Assembly: GCF_910592395.1 (NCBI RefSeq)
Contig: NC_088314.1
Coordinates: 1,426,001 to 1,490,000, forward strand
Reading direction: 5' to 3'
Source: Lineus longissimus
Taxonomy: Eukaryota > Nemertea > Pilidiophora > Heteronemertea > Lineidae
Length of the DNA stretch: 64,000 bases
Shown here: piece after piece, positions 24,901 through 38,383 of the stretch
Layout of the letters: each line of letters opens with the position of its first letter
Numbering within the stretch: position 1 is the first letter of the stretch
Made by a program: the position numbers and the translations under genes
The notes under the pieces: generated by a model
What the model was told of the DNA's origin: nothing
Databases searched by the model: none
What the model saw: only the letters and a program-made list of their open reading frames with translations

Positions 24901-27900
24901 CAGATTCAGAGACACCCTAGTATTTATTTTACATTAATCAATCAGGGAAGATGAAACGAAGCACGGCTGGTCGATCGGAAGAATACATTTGAACTGCATT
25001 GAATAACTACTAAATAAGGCACAGTTCTGCATAAAACACACTGCGCTTGATCAATCTCACTCAACTTATTTTAATATTTACAAAAAAAAACAGCTAGAAA
25101 GTCAGGCTGTCTAAGAAGTGAAGGAATATAGGGACCATTTTGACTGGATACCTTCACAATACGATTGTTTAAAAGCACCACCACCACCAGCTGGCCTCTT
25201 CCACTGGCTAAGTCGGACGACGTTTATCTTGACAGGGGGATATAATCCGTTCATTATGCATGGCATCTCGAGTGATTGAGGAGGGTTGGCTTTCGGGAAA
25301 CTTTGCCGGAACTGTCTGTCACCTCTTTCCTCAAAGGCCGATCATGCATATATGGTGATAAAGCTGGTCCATGTTCTTCCCCGAGTGATACTACACATTG
25401 GTCGCCACGTAAAAGTCAATTATCAAATCCATTCCATCTCACCTGCCCCGATGGCGACCTTGCTGTGTCCAGTTCAAAAGCCGAGCCGTTGAAGCTCGGA
25501 CTACATTGAATACAGTGCCACTCAAACCGGAAGCCGAGTGGCAGTTTCCAGTCAACTATGATGTGACCTCTTTCGATTAGAAGCGGTAACCAAAACACAA
25601 TGTATCATTCATGTGGTGATATCGCAGGAGGAAACTGACACTGACAGAAGCATAGTCAAGTTGTTCAAACACAGGACGCCATTCCGCTACAAGGTCGCAA
25701 AAATGAATGTCTCACCTCATACAGCGTTTGACTGATGATGTTATTAACGGTGGTGTTGAACGCCATTGCCATGTCTATTTACAAAGTCGGCCCCCCGCTT
25801 TCTTGGCTGATTGGTATTGAAAGTGGCCATGCAGAGACGTCAAGAAAAATGCCAGAATTCATCAAAACCCATTTATCTTCACACAAGATAAACTGCCCAA
25901 AAAAAGATACCTGCAGTTTCACGTAGGGTTTGGTTGAAAGCAAGAGTCGCATTTCATCAGAACGGAACTCTTGGTATCGGTGCTGGGAAATGCTACCAGA
26001 CAAGGAACGTATCGCTGTGTGGTCTCTGTCTACTTTAGAGTAATATAAGTAATGCTTGCTTGTTATTGTGTTACCCATACTGAACAGGTCAGTCAGACTT
26101 TGGTCTTTACTCTCGCACTCCTACCTCTGATAGCTAGGCTCCAGGCGTATGGGGCGTTTCTGAGATGTATATCGGAGAAGCCATACCATGCGCCAGTGCT
26201 TTCGCATTCCGTCATCGAAGAGTAGAGTAAGACCATGATTACAGGGAGACTTCATCCCAGTCTCAGCAGCTCAATGGCACCAATTCTACTTAGTTAGGTA
26301 AAGTTTCCACTGCGTAATGGCCAGATGACAGATTATCCAGCTATCCGTGTAATCAATTGCAACGACAAAAGCGAATACTTCGGTGATATCTGGAGAAAAA
26401 TCGTCAACACCGGATGGCAATTACCGTAAGAACTGTGGCGATTTTCTTCTCCGACTTGATGGTAATTTTTGAGGCATTTCTTTACAAATAACCTCAGTGG
26501 TGGTGCCGATAATTGCGAGTCGGGTCTGCTTGGTTTACACGACCAGCTGGATTGAGGCAGCGTTCAGGAGTGACGAAATCACATGCATTCCTTTCATGCT
26601 CATCAGAATGGAGCCAATCTGGTGTGCCCTATTTGAGGGGAAGTTCAAGTAATACTTGCATCCGGATATGGCTGAAAGTTGTGACCACCATCTCTTCCAA
26701 AGAAAGATGATACGCTGGGTTTAAGCAATACCCAATGATGACTGTTACACCTTCTCGTCAGCGCCGCGTTCAGAGAAAACTGATACATGTACCAGCATAT
26801 TTAAGATATTCCTTCCGCTCCTTAAGCAGTTGTGATATCTTGACTATTCATCAATCTGATCATTCCGATAGACCTTTTCTGGGACAATATCAGACCCATC
26901 GATCAGATGCCACGGCCCAGGTACTCATACAGTTATACCCAATGTTCAGGCATCCACCTAAACTTGCCTCACTGATTACGTCCAAAATCCAAGCACGCTC
27001 GCTAATTTGTCAATAACCACGGAAATCGATGGACAATACTCATATTGGTCCACTTAATGACATAAAATGAGCCAGCCCAAGTGAAGAACAGTCAGGTCAA
27101 GATCCTTCAAGCGGAATGAGGCTGACAATCCAAACCTTATTATGGTAAAGGGGAGCTGAATGGCGTCTTTTCCGAGCCGAGGTCAATTGGATTAAGGCTG
27201 AGAGAGAGGGAATAATGCATGAATGAAGAGTTACAATAAGAACAACCATCTCTTTGGGAAACAGGGTAGTAGCACTGGTTTTTTATTCGAGACAATAACA
27301 TTTAGGTACCGCAGTCATGGCTGATTTCGTCAGCCATAGTGATATTCCACCCGAAAGGACTTGATTTTGAACATCATCAATCGTTCCTAATCGTGCTACC
27401 TCAGTTATGCGCCGATTGTGTGTCATTGGGGTTCGTGCTCGGATCAAGACAGCAACGAACAACAACGCAGATCGGATGAACTCGACCCGATAATGGTCGT
27501 ATCAGTACCGATATGAATAAGCCTTGTGCGCGTAGCACTCATAAATATGACAAACCAGCCGATATCATATTAAGAGAGACCGGAGGGTCCTTGACTAAAA
27601 CACTGCTCAATACAAACGCCGATAAGAAGGAATTATCCCGACCTGGATCTCACTGAAAGACGTTGTTATCCGAGATACTCTTGAAAGTGGTACGTGACCC
27701 GTCAGTGAGACATGCGATCCGGTGAACGGAATTATCAGAACATAATCATCATCTATACGCGCTTCCACTAAGAACAAATTTGGATGAGACAAGAATGGCA
27801 TGCTATAGTTCATTATATTCTATAAAGCATTGATATTGAGTACTCAAAAACACTTCTTATGACAGATGTTAGATATACATAATGTAAGATACGCCATCGA

Positions 27901-30900
27901 AAAACATGCAACATATAAAGTTATTTGAACTCCATCGGTTTTTACTACATTTACTACATTTACTACTTTTTTATTCTACATGTATGTTTCTTATATCTTT
28001 TATAGTTCTACATTAGTACATGATACTGCTGTATGATTAGCTAACTTTTGAATTGAAACGACACGTCTCCACAAAAAGCTAAAGCCACAAGCGTGGTTGG
28101 AAAGCATGATGTTATTTTTTAGGGAAGACGGTCTCTAAACAGGAATTGATGTTTTTAACCAATGAGAACCGCCTAATTTATCCCAGGAGAATACTGTAAC
28201 TTGTCAGGTTACCTGAGGAGGGTTGACGGGATGATTTTTTTTGAGAATGTGTCATAAACTGTCACTTTTAACGAAATCAATTAGAGGCTTACAGCAGAGA
28301 ATGTGCCCAAAGTGACACAAATTGCTCCCGAGGTAGATTTATAGAAATGTTCCCACTGTGGGGCGGCTTCAATCGAAACAAATTAGAAGCCTGGAGAGGT
28401 TGTATTATTGCTTTCGCATGTCAGCGAACTATTCTCTACCGGAGTAATCACCACTTTTAGATATCTAATAATACTGGATTGTGACTTCACCGAGCTAGTG
28501 ATGGGAAATCGAAACCGCTCTGGGAACTATTTTTGGCGCACGACAAACATATGCATTTTTCATTAGGGTTACCGAGTATCTTATCTTTCAATGGCCATCC
28601 GATTTCAGCATCGCAGTCGTCATCAGTGTGGATTGAAGATTCAGTTCCCCTGCACCGACTTCGTCAGGCCAATTACAAAGCCCTATTATCAAACGCCAGT
28701 ACCGAAGCGTGTTCGGAATGTACATCTGGCGGAGGCTGTTGCCTAGTTAGTCAAACTGATTGAATGACAATGATTAATCGATCACCTCTGACCTTTCTTC
28801 TTTAAGGTCACCCCTGAGATCAAGATTACACCTGTCATTAAATGAGTGGAAATCGGAGAATAACGGTTACATTGCTCTCCGGGCTTTTTAGGCTTTGATC
28901 GAGGGTCTCCTCAAATCTATGGTGGCAAACAAAGCTTAAAGGCTGCAGGCACCCTTATTCTAAAGCAAACCGTTCAACCCGCCTGGGATATCTTAGAAGA
29001 CGGACTTCCCTTTCGAAGGCGCTTTAATTGAATCGCGGTAAAAGGCTGTCTCGACATTTGCCCGACTTCTCCCATGAGATCATCTTACAAGAAGGGCTCT
29101 CCCACAACAAAAGAATTTGTGACTGAGAATCTAAACTTCCTCTAACAAATCCCAACGCAGGAAGTACGGAAAAACGGAAGTATAGGAACTCCCTTCCACC
29201 AGTAGATGAAGATGACAAAGAAATGATAGGAAATCTACCAGACCTGATGCTGAATTTTGGATGGTGATTGTATTGCGTCCATTTAAAAATAGGGATACCT
29301 TAGTTTAAAACATTGACGTCAACTCTCACCCTAGCGGTAGTTTATCTTTAAAGATCACCGCGATTCGTCTTCAGAGTTATGCTGTCATTCGTTTCAAAGA
29401 CAGATTAAGGCCAATTGATCACATAGGAAGAAAACTTCACCCGTATTTCACCCTCAAAACACCATGATTTATCATGTTTATACGATGAGACAATTCCCCC
29501 TAGCTTTGCAATTTCCTCAATTCATTGTTTATGGTACAGGTGTATGGTGAGAATCGCTTGTATCTCAGCAGGCTGCTATCAGCAAGCTGCCATACAAAAA
29601 AGCATTTAAAATACACTCATCTTTTCTTGTTCACGCCATCGTCATCGTTTTATCTTCACACAGACACTGTTCTCTGTCTTCGCACAATGATGGAAAGCGG
29701 GGAAACTCTTCACACAAAGCAAGAAATACTAATACAGAAAATACGCGAACAGCGGTGGGAAAAAATACTAATGCATCAGTAGCGAAATACCCTGGTTACT
29801 GTTATTACGGATACGATAATGTCAAAACCGCCACTTTGCTTTTTTATAAAAACATAAAAATATGCCATGTGCGGCGATAGGCTATCACTCACCATGGTGA
29901 GGATTACTCCCAAGGGGATCTGCCCTCAGTGAGCCCCTGCTGCTTGCAAACGAAGCTAATTACGGCGGATAGTAGGTGTAGGAAATCCGAGGTGACAGAC
30001 TGAGAGTAAGTCGCCGGATCGAAAGCATCAATGAGCTTCGATATTTCCGATGTTCCGATCTTTCCGATGTCATCATCTTTTCAATTTTTGTCGATAATTA
30101 TCGAGGGTACTGCTGTAAGGAGCTGTTTGACAAATCAAGTGGTAGAATCATGGCTGAACTAACCCAATACTGGAGTATGCAACTTCAGAAATGCACAACA
30201 TGCAGATATATTGTGTAGTCAGTATTTTACCTTCATCACCTGAATCACGCTTCTAACAACATAAGCAGGAGGAAATATGTCTTTTAAGAATATTTCACTC
30301 CATATTTGAGGGCCCATCAAGCAGACCGCCTTTCTGAAAATACTGTCATCATTTAAAGAAACAGTTTTTTTTGTAGACGTCTAGCCCTTCACCTTACCAG
30401 CCTTTTCCCTTTCCTCTCGAGTAGGTAAAATTAATTACCATGAGACGATCGCCTCAGTCATTGGTCCCTGCTGATCGGAACTGAGAACTGGGCAAGCGGT
30501 AGCTGACACTGTTTTGTGGATGTTAGCAGGAAAGCTTACACCCTTATTCCCCCGAGGTACACCTCCGGAATCCAAGGGTGACAATGGCTTGTGTTACCCC
30601 TCTGATCAGGAGTATTCAGGGAGTCGTTAATAGTGTTGTTAAATGTCATCGAGTTTACAAAGTTCGGGTTCAGGGTTTTTCCTCAAGATAATAATGATAA
30701 TGATGATGATTATAATATATGTACATGAATGAATAAGTAATAACAAAATGAAGGGAATCAAATATTGAAACAAAAATGTAGAGGATTCACAGGGAGATGA
30801 ACCCGTGACCACCCGTGCGCCCTTCTAGTCCAAGTCAGCAGCACTGCTGTTAGCACTAATATGTCTCCAAAATGGGTTGTTCACCCAACACAATATACAC

Positions 30901-32320
30901 GAGAGATGATGGAGTACCTTTTAATGCACTTAAGTAAATAACACGGAGTTCTTGATTTAGCAACCATTAGCAGTTTAGCCGTGAGGACCACAGAACATCC
31001 ACTATGATGCGAGCTGCAAGTTAAAGGCAAGACGAATTCTTTTGAGTGTCTGAATAACTTTACCTCAAAGTTAAATGCTCCCTGGGCTGCACATCATCAG
31101 CAAATTGCTTTGTTTGACATAATGTATCTGTCAATTTGGGCAGATTCCTTAACTGACTGTATGCCTGGCAGAAATCGGGGAGGTGTCAGTGCACGAAGCA
31201 AATAAACCTAAACGTTTTGTACGATATGTGACGGAATAGATTTCATATCAAAGAAGCTGTCAATTACCGGTATCTACCGCGGGCAAAAGAATATTTGAGG
31301 GGGATGTCAGACCATGCATAAACAGTCTGTTTACGTACAAAACGACTCAAATCTACAGTTAAACTTTCATGTTGCAAACAGATTGGAGTTCTAAACACGT
31401 TGGCCTGCTGTGTCTGCTTGTTAACGTAGTAATGTAGCAGCCTACCAGGCCTATAGGAAGAAATCCAAAACCCTCATGAATATTCGAACCTCCCTAAAAA
31501 TATTTTGAATATTATAAATATCTTCTAATAAGTATTCTGGTCAGGTGTGTTTTGAATTCCTCCCAATGCGGGAACTTACTAGTGTGGTGAACATTGCAAT
31601 GCAAACTTGGGTGAATGATCAGTCTCAGGAGACCACTAATGACGGAACATGGCGTGTGCGCAAATTTCACCCAACCTCCGTTCATTATTGGGTCTCGGGG
31701 GAGATTCGCAGCACATGACATCGAGGACGTGTTCAAGGTCCAGTCTTTGATGCGGTTGGCACAGTCTACTTGATTGCACTGATTTAGATGCAGATTTTTA
31801 TATTGAACCCACCAAATTGCTTTTTAAAGCATCATATTGGCATTCGGTGGAAGGGTTGTATTTTTTATCAAAAAAGACAGCGAAAAGCCATGCCGCGAAC
31901 GGAGTAGGAACACCTTAATCTGCGATAAGTGATGGTGCCACCGTTCAACCTATTAGCTTACCCAGCCAAGCATTAGGGTGCATCACTGAAGCCCACCTTG
32001 CCCTATGAAGAGAATCCTACCAAGCGACTCCCGTCGAAGGTCAGGTCTCCAGGCTCGATTACAAGTCATCCTGGGAATGGCTCCATTAACCAACGTGCCA
32101 TATTTATTCCCCCTGATTATCCTCTCACCCTAAGCCTCTTTACCCAACTCATATCTACAATTCCCATTAGTGTGATATGTTAGGATAGAATGACAGCTTG
32201 TGGCTGAGCGGATGACCATGGCTATTTAAGGGAGAATCCCTGTTTTGGAGTTATGGTGGCTTGAGGGTGTCATAAAAGCTTAACCAGTCAAGATTTATGG
32301 TTCGGTAAATAAGTCAAGGT
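21950..32320. other. Gene-poor noncoding stretch
   Basis: No exon with known similarity was found. Reading frames reach at most about 100 residues and overlap on both strands. Low-complexity points include a TTTACTACA triplet near 27,945, TTTCCGAT repeats near 30,045-30,075 and a GATAATGATGAT tract near 30,690. A weak B-box-like motif lies at 30,792-30,804 on the minus strand. I see no transposase, reverse transcriptase or RNA gene here. Confidence 0.5.
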
Positions 32321-32329
32321 GGCCATATC

Positions 32330-32765
32330 ACACCACGAATTTCCGTGTGCATGCTGTAAGAGGCGGTTGACTTACCAACACAATGATGCTTAAAGCGCGA
32401 GAAAACAGCCACTTCTTGATGCTAAAATGTTCTCTGAAAAGCCACGATTTTATTGCTGTTTTAAACAAATTGATCTTCCCAACAGGTCTTATTTCTAAAG
32501 GGAGACAATTCCAGAGTTTAGGAGCAGCCACGGAGAGACTTTGTTCTCTATTTCATGTTTTTGAGCGGAGACTTTGAAAAGGGGAACGACTTGGTCAGAT
32601 GCGCACCCATCTGATTGTTCAGAAGACTCGACATGATAGACAGATATGAGCGTGCATTACCACATCTAGCCTTAAAGTAGGTTAGGAGAATTCTAAAACC
32701 AATCCCACCCTTCACTGGAGGCCACTGTTTAACAACCAGACTTGTACTAGCACAACAGCTTGTGT
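32330..32765 (-). mobile_element. LINE reverse-transcriptase C-terminal fragment (decayed)
   Basis: Two minus-strand frames, offset by one frameshift near 32,530-32,545, together give the tail of a CR1/L2/Jockey-type retroposon ORF2. First comes GFRILLTYFKARCGNARSYL, matching the family pattern of a hydrophobic FKxLLLTYKALHGxAPxYL. Next is SLSVAAPKLWNCLPLEIR, matching the FSvAAPkLWNsLPxxlR signature. The last piece is FKTAIKSWLF, matching FKxxLKTxLF. The catalytic part and endonuclease are absent, so this is a 5'-truncated, inactive copy. An in-frame stop and the frameshift confirm decay. Confidence 0.8.
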
Positions 32766-34152
32766 TGTCGAGAGCAAATCTCAGGAATGCAACCAATGTC
32801 AATGATGGTGCTGCCAGCTGGCCGTTGCTGCTTGAAGAACATCACGCGCTTGTGAGGATTGAGATGAATGGTATATCTTGTAACACCAATAGTGTAGTAT
32901 GGGATGACAGCTTTCACAAATGATGCCAACATGCCAACATGCAGGACCAATTGTAACGAGAGAGAGAGAGGAGTTGCCGAGGACAGCTGGGGACATCCGA
33001 CGAACACGGATGACTGTCTAAAGGAGCGAACGCGAAGAAGACTTCCTGTTTCCAAAGCAATACAATCATGATTATAAGCTACATGTAGGTTAAGGGAAGG
33101 AACACTAGACTGAGAGACAACGATGCATAGCACATCAGTCGGTCTTCACAGCTGCCACCGCTTATGACCAATGACTGTATTGGTCTATCAGTTTTGATCG
33201 AATGCTTTGCAATCTGAACATTTGATTGTATTTGAAATCCATTTCCCTTCTGTCAGTTCGGCCATTAATCCACTTCCGCCATTCATAGGAAGTACCCTGA
33301 TTATTACCACTTCCGCCAGAAGATCGACGTGGCTATTTTCTTACCAGTGTCACGTTCGAGAAAGTGCGAGTTGTTTCAGAGCAAACCTCATAAAGACCGC
33401 AAATATTGAGAGAAGCCGATGGACATGAAAGAAATGAGTATGATACGTCATTCAAAATGACGGACTTGCTATGCAAAAGTTATCACAAACAGTTAACATC
33501 AACACACAATCTCAGCTAAAAGGACAAAAACCACGCACGTAATCTTTAAAGAGTTTAATTGGAAATAATATTTACTGGGTTTGGCTATGGTCCATTATCA
33601 ATCACACCTGAACATCGCCAAGAGTAAGAGGCGTTCTCAAATTTCGTATCAATCAAACTCTCTATATAAATGCAGCACTCGCAAGTTGAAAGATCTTGTC
33701 CAGCTCTCATTTGAGAATGGCTAACTAAAGTCCGACCGCGATGTTTTATAAGTGGATGCGTATTATTTTTCATGTTCTTAGAATCGTCGGACTTTGATAG
33801 TTAGGTTGCTGTCTTTGCAACGGACTTAACTCGACGAGTGGGTTGTGTGTGAATTTGAATGGACGGGGCTTCCAGCATTGCCCAGAACCGCAATCAGATG
33901 ATTTCAAGTACATTGTATTTCGGAGGACAGTACTAAATCAGGAGAGTTTTCGCAAAGCCCCCAAAACGCCTGCGCGACAGCCGAACGCATTGTTCGCCAT
34001 CGTAGTCCAGATGTCGAGCAATGAGACAGGCCTTCGCATGTCGTCGCGTTAGTGTTTCGGGGACTTTGCAAAAACTTCCAAATATTCTATATTCTCTCAG
34101 ACTCTGAAGCTCTCCACAAGTTGTGCTTTGAGTTTTCCTTTCATTTGCCGTC

Positions 34153-34814
34153 ATGGACTCACTACCAATGCTACTGCTAGGTATTCTCCTGAATAGAGGT
34201 TTAGAGTGTTCTTCGGGTGAGTGCGGTATCAGCATATTTGTCGTATTTCCAACCCAAAATCACTGAATGACAGTCTAGCACATCTTTAATCGACCCACCA
34301 TTACGTTTTGTACCAAAAATCGAAGTTGGCGAATAGCTCATTGGTGATTCTGCGTCGTTTATTCTTGTGCATTCCCATACGCTGCGATGTTGCCAAGGTT
34401 ATCCAAGCAAAAGGAAATACACAAGAAGAGTATGAGTATGGAAACCACTCTGCACCCTGACTGTAAACGGCACGTTTTTGTTTTTCACTAGCGTCTTCTT
34501 CCGGACTCTTGACATGCTATGATAATGTGATCCCGACATGGACGACAGAAACAAACATACGGGTGGCAAAAGCAATTCGAAAACACGATTTCCTCCACGG
34601 AAGCCTCGACCAATGCAAAGCGTCTTGTCTCGATCGCTATCGCACGTACAAATCATCAGGTCCACCGGAATCTTGCAACGGAATCTTAGTCACACCCAGC
34701 AAAGGCAAATACGATTGCACGACTTACATGGGAGCTGAACTAGAAGACAACTACAGTGATAGGACTCAAACAACGTTTCTGAAGATGACATGTCCAAAAC
34801 AACCTGGTAGGTAA
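34153..34814 (+). CDS. Secreted single PAN/apple-domain protein
   Basis: Two exons are predicted: 34,153-34,216 (signal peptide) and 34,492-34,814. Exon 1 starts at an ATG encoding MDSLPMLLLGILLNRGLEC, a signal peptide, and ends at G|GTGAGT in phase 1. The acceptor TTTTTCACTAG then restores the open frame exactly. The product is 128 residues. The mature part has six cysteines in the PAN/apple order: TCYD, DQCKASC, SCNG, YDCTTY and MTCP. This is the expected 1-6, 2-5, 3-4 disulfide pattern. PAN domains bind proteins or glycans outside cells. The TAA stop overlaps a GTAGGTAAAG that could act as a donor (34,807 or 34,811), so further 3' exons are possible, although none is evident before the convergent LRR gene. 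The binding partner is unknown. Confidence 0.6.
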
Positions 34815-35472
34815 AGAACTCTTTATTTGATATTCTAACACACTTCGACGACAATGACACATTGGTTTGCAAGCAAATTACGTAGCGGCAAGTCTTCGCA
34901 ACTGCGGTTTCGATCGCGATGGAGTTGCATGTGCCGTGTTTGATGCGCCTGAACGAAGGCATTCCCAAAACGGAATTTTCAGTATGTTTCGTGCGGAAAA
35001 GTTGTTTTATCGAAATTGTAATAGTACGGAATCACTGGTACACCGAGCTTTGAACAGCCGGGTCCTGGACGGTGGAATGCAAGGTTAGTGTCGGTGAAGA
35101 GGATCGACAATGAGAGTAGTCTGGTAGGAGGCCAATGTCCAATGGAAGATGCTCGTGCAAGTAAGTTGCCATTTTTCAATTTCGCCAAGTAAGTTGGGCA
35201 AAACCGGCAGAGGGGAAGATACTTATTCAAAATGCAATAGGAAGCCAAGGTTAATGCTTTACACTGAATTTTTGGGCTTGTCAACCTCTACATCAGACAT
35301 GGACGCTATACATGTAGTTCTATGATACTCAATGTTTACAAAACTGGCACTTGGCATCCTACCGTCTTACAATAGCATCTTCAATTCTGAATGTTGGCTA
35401 AAGTGCGTGTCATAAGTTTTTCTGCTCAGTGCATAATTGTGTTCAGTGAATAAAAAAACAACTAGTACACTA

Positions 35473-36387
35473 TCAAATACAATAATACAGAGGAAAGACG
35501 AATCCAACTAGGACCAACAGAAAATATGCTGGCTCAAGTTTCGCCGGCGACTTTGAACACGGGATATTTTCATATTCCGAACTTTTATAGCTTTTACCAT
35601 CGTACCAAGCTTTCCCTTTCGTGCAATCGAACCTGATATCAGCGCAAGGTTGACAAGTGTTTGTGGCATTTGTGCTGAAATACCCCTTCTCGCCGGCGAT
35701 TGGTGTAGCCAGCGACAAACCCTTGAACTCCGAAGGGGTCGCACATACACCTTCAAACTTTATGATGTTGTTTTTAATCACCGTATACAAGGTACAATCG
35801 CAATGTATTAGGTTGTCCGTAAGAATAATTCTTGTACCCGTCAACACGCAGGGGTCATGTATTCCAACTTTAGTCAGACCGCAGCCCGCAAGGTTTATCT
35901 CCTCCAAGTTTGGGTGTTTCTCGCTTCCTTTGAAAGCCACCAGAGCAGCTGATGTGAACGCCGGGTTTTCCTGAAGATAGATCTTCTTCAAAGCTGGAAC
36001 GTCCAGTAAGAAATCGCCCGGGAGCGCCTTCAGATTGCAATTTGAGAGAATGATGTTCTCCAAGCCTTTTACACCGCGGAATGCATGCGAATTTATAGTG
36101 ATGTCCTGATTACCCGACAAAACAATATCCCTGCACGAGATCGTACCGAATGCATCCGCAGCCAGTGACCTGATCTTGTTGGACGCTAATCCGATTTTCT
36201 TGATATTTCCGGTGATGCTTTGGATTCCAACCGGGACTTCCGTCAAGTCTTTGGCATTGCAGTTTATATCCAATCCGGCTGACGTTGTTCCGCTACACTT
36301 ACACGGAGGAGGACATACATCACTGCTATCTCCTGTGCTACATGTCATGACACAGAGTATTAGAACGACCACAGTTTTTCGTGACAT
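35473..36387 (-). CDS. Leucine-rich repeat protein, GPI-anchored, single exon
   Basis: This intronless frame of 304 residues starts at an ATG on the minus strand. Residues 1-19 are a signal peptide. Residues 25-43 form an LRRNT cap (CPPPCKCSG then INC). Four to five short leucine-rich repeats follow (about residues 60-190), including IKKIGLASNKIRSL and LEEINLAGCGL. An LRRCT-like cap follows (HCDCTL at about 195-200, and C215). A further cysteine-rich segment (CQPCADIRFDC) and a hydrophobic C terminus (about 287-304) with no cytoplasmic tail come last, which is typical of a GPI signal. The fold is that of LRR adhesion or receptor ectodomains such as the slit/chaoptin type. The ligand is not predictable. 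It converges on the PAN-domain gene, with the two stops about 660 bp apart. Confidence 0.85.
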   Translation of the reverse strand: MSRKTVVVLILCVMTCSTGDSSDVCPPPCKCSGTTSAGLDINCNAKDLTEVPVGIQSITGNIKKIGLASNKIRSLAADAFGTISCRDIVLSGNQDITINSHAFRGVKGLENIILSNCNLKALPGDFLLDVPALKKIYLQENPAFTSAALVAFKGSEKHPNLEEINLAGCGLTKVGIHDPCVLTGTRIILTDNLIHCDCTLYTVIKNNIIKFEGVCATPSEFKGLSLATPIAGEKGYFSTNATNTCQPCADIRFDCTKGKAWYDGKSYKSSEYENIPCSKSPAKLEPAYFLLVLVGFVFPLYYCI

Positions 36388-38383
36388 TTTCGTGTTGTCG
36401 CCAGCAACCTGCGTTTGATAATCATTTCAAACCATAATCAAGCACGCGATGGAGTCCAACGTGTTTCTGTGGTAGTTGTACATGTACGGGATGAGGCCAC
36501 ACTGGAGGCCGTATCAGTTCCTAATATGAGTGATTCGGACTCGAACGCTTTCGGTAAGCCTTTGCGAAACCGTCACTGATCAAACGTTCAGTGTATTCAC
36601 CAACAGTCCATATTGGAGTAGATGACTCCTTCAGAATCCTTCACTAAACATTGGCATATACCGGCAAACAAGGTGTAGAGACGGTTTTCACCGGCGAAGC
36701 TTTTAAACGATGGACATTATGCTATAGTCCAGTCCAGTGCCATGCAGACCGCACCTCGATGTACAGCGTAATCGAAACGTCTAAGTGCGATGTTTTGCGT
36801 GGTTCTCAAGTCTCAACGATTCCCGACCATAAGGCATATGACTTATAAAGGTCAGGCATTGTTATCATGTTTGTTTAGGGCATCTGTTTTATATACGTGT
36901 ACATGTACGCATCTTACATTGTCTTAAAGCCAAAACAAATACTGAAAAGTAGTACGACAATGCTAAAGTAATCTATCTCACGATTTCTCTAGACAAGCTG
37001 AAATGCATTCATCAACTGCCTACACTTGTTTGCTGTTTTCTTATTCTTTGATGATAAATCGACCTAGGAAGTACTGTGCGATTATTCTTCGAAAACTTGA
37101 TCTATTTGTTGAGAACTTCGACGCCCCTTTTCAAATGTTTGGTCAACCGGCTATGTGAAAGCTCTGTCAACTGTTCAGAGTGTTAGTGTTGACTCTCAAA
37201 GATCAGGTAACAAGAAAGTCATGGTATACATATGCAGGTACGCCGACGGACGATGTAACAAATGTTGAGGATTGTCCGTGGGAGTGACACCACCATTGCT
37301 GGTTCGGTCTTAGAAATAAGGTTTTTGAGCATCGAAGGGATTTTTCATCAGCCAACGCAAATGTTTACCCTCGAAAGATTTTTCAGGAATACAAATAAGT
37401 CCTAAAGGTTTCTACTTCAGCCTTGTTTTCCCTGAAAAACGTCTTGGGGCTGAATAGCTATGTTGGCTGAAAAACCCTTCATGTGTTTTCTAGAAACTCT
37501 ACCCTGGCGATTTTCGTACATTTGGCCTCCGATGGTGCCAAAGATTATGTTCTCCATCGGCAGTTTGAAGACGAGACAAGACGCGACAGACGGCCTGTGG
37601 TCGGCAATCGAAAACTATCATTTCAAGATGGCTATCGACAGTCCAGCTCGATGAATCGGGAGAGAGAAAAAACCTTAGGGTCTAGAAATAGAGATGATGT
37701 CCATGTATCAGATTTCAACCTGAATGTTCTATTTAAAGCGCTTTACCGCTGGTTCCATTTATACATATATAATTTTTTTTAATTTAACGTCTATTTTGAC
37801 TTCATTATATTCAAAGTATAATTTTTTCCAGTTTTTGTATTTGTTGCATTTGATATAATAGTAATGAACCCTCGGGCCATTCAGCATCATTCGAGATTTT
37901 CTCTGGCATCATTGTAAACTCACTGTTTCGTCCTTATTCAGGAGTGTCACTTCTCCTGCCTTATGGAACTGTTCCACGGCGTTTGCAGTGTGTTCAGCCA
38001 GGTCTTGGATAGCGTCATGGTGTAGATATATTTCCTTCCACTTTCTGTCCATATGCAGCTTTTTCCTCGCTGTCAGGAGCTAAACAGCTTTGGAATATGT
38101 CTTCATAAGTAAGTATATCGATAGCATGAAGCGCCATTAGACACGTTTAATCGAATTTAGTTCAACTTTAAATCATAAAAAGAAGTTGTATAAAACGACG
38201 CAGAAAGAAATGTTGTTTCGATGCTGTGGCCAATTCCTATAGGCCTACCAGCGCGTCGACACTGGCATCATGTAGTCATGTAGCCACTGTCGGTGCAGTT
38301 CTGGTGCAGCAACAACTGTAGGAGCTTATCGTAGCACATCTGTATTGCCTTTATGCAGGAGGATCTTTGATGATAAAACAGAC
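36388..38383. other. Intergenic region between LRR gene and GPCR
   Basis: This region should hold the promoter of the minus-strand LRR gene (just above 36,388) and that of the plus-strand receptor (just below 38,384). I found no convincing TATA box or coding exon. Overlapping frames near 37,460-37,780 have no domain motifs. Confidence 0.4.

Noticed and set aside
30781-30860. tRNA-like motif on the minus strand with GGGTTCATCTCCC
   Set aside because: Only a B-box-like word and a partial T stem can be drawn; no acceptor or anticodon arm.
32747-33133. 128-residue minus-strand frame just upstream of the LINE tail
   Set aside because: It contains none of the reverse transcriptase motifs and overlaps another open frame; treated as chance or unrecognisable LINE sequence.
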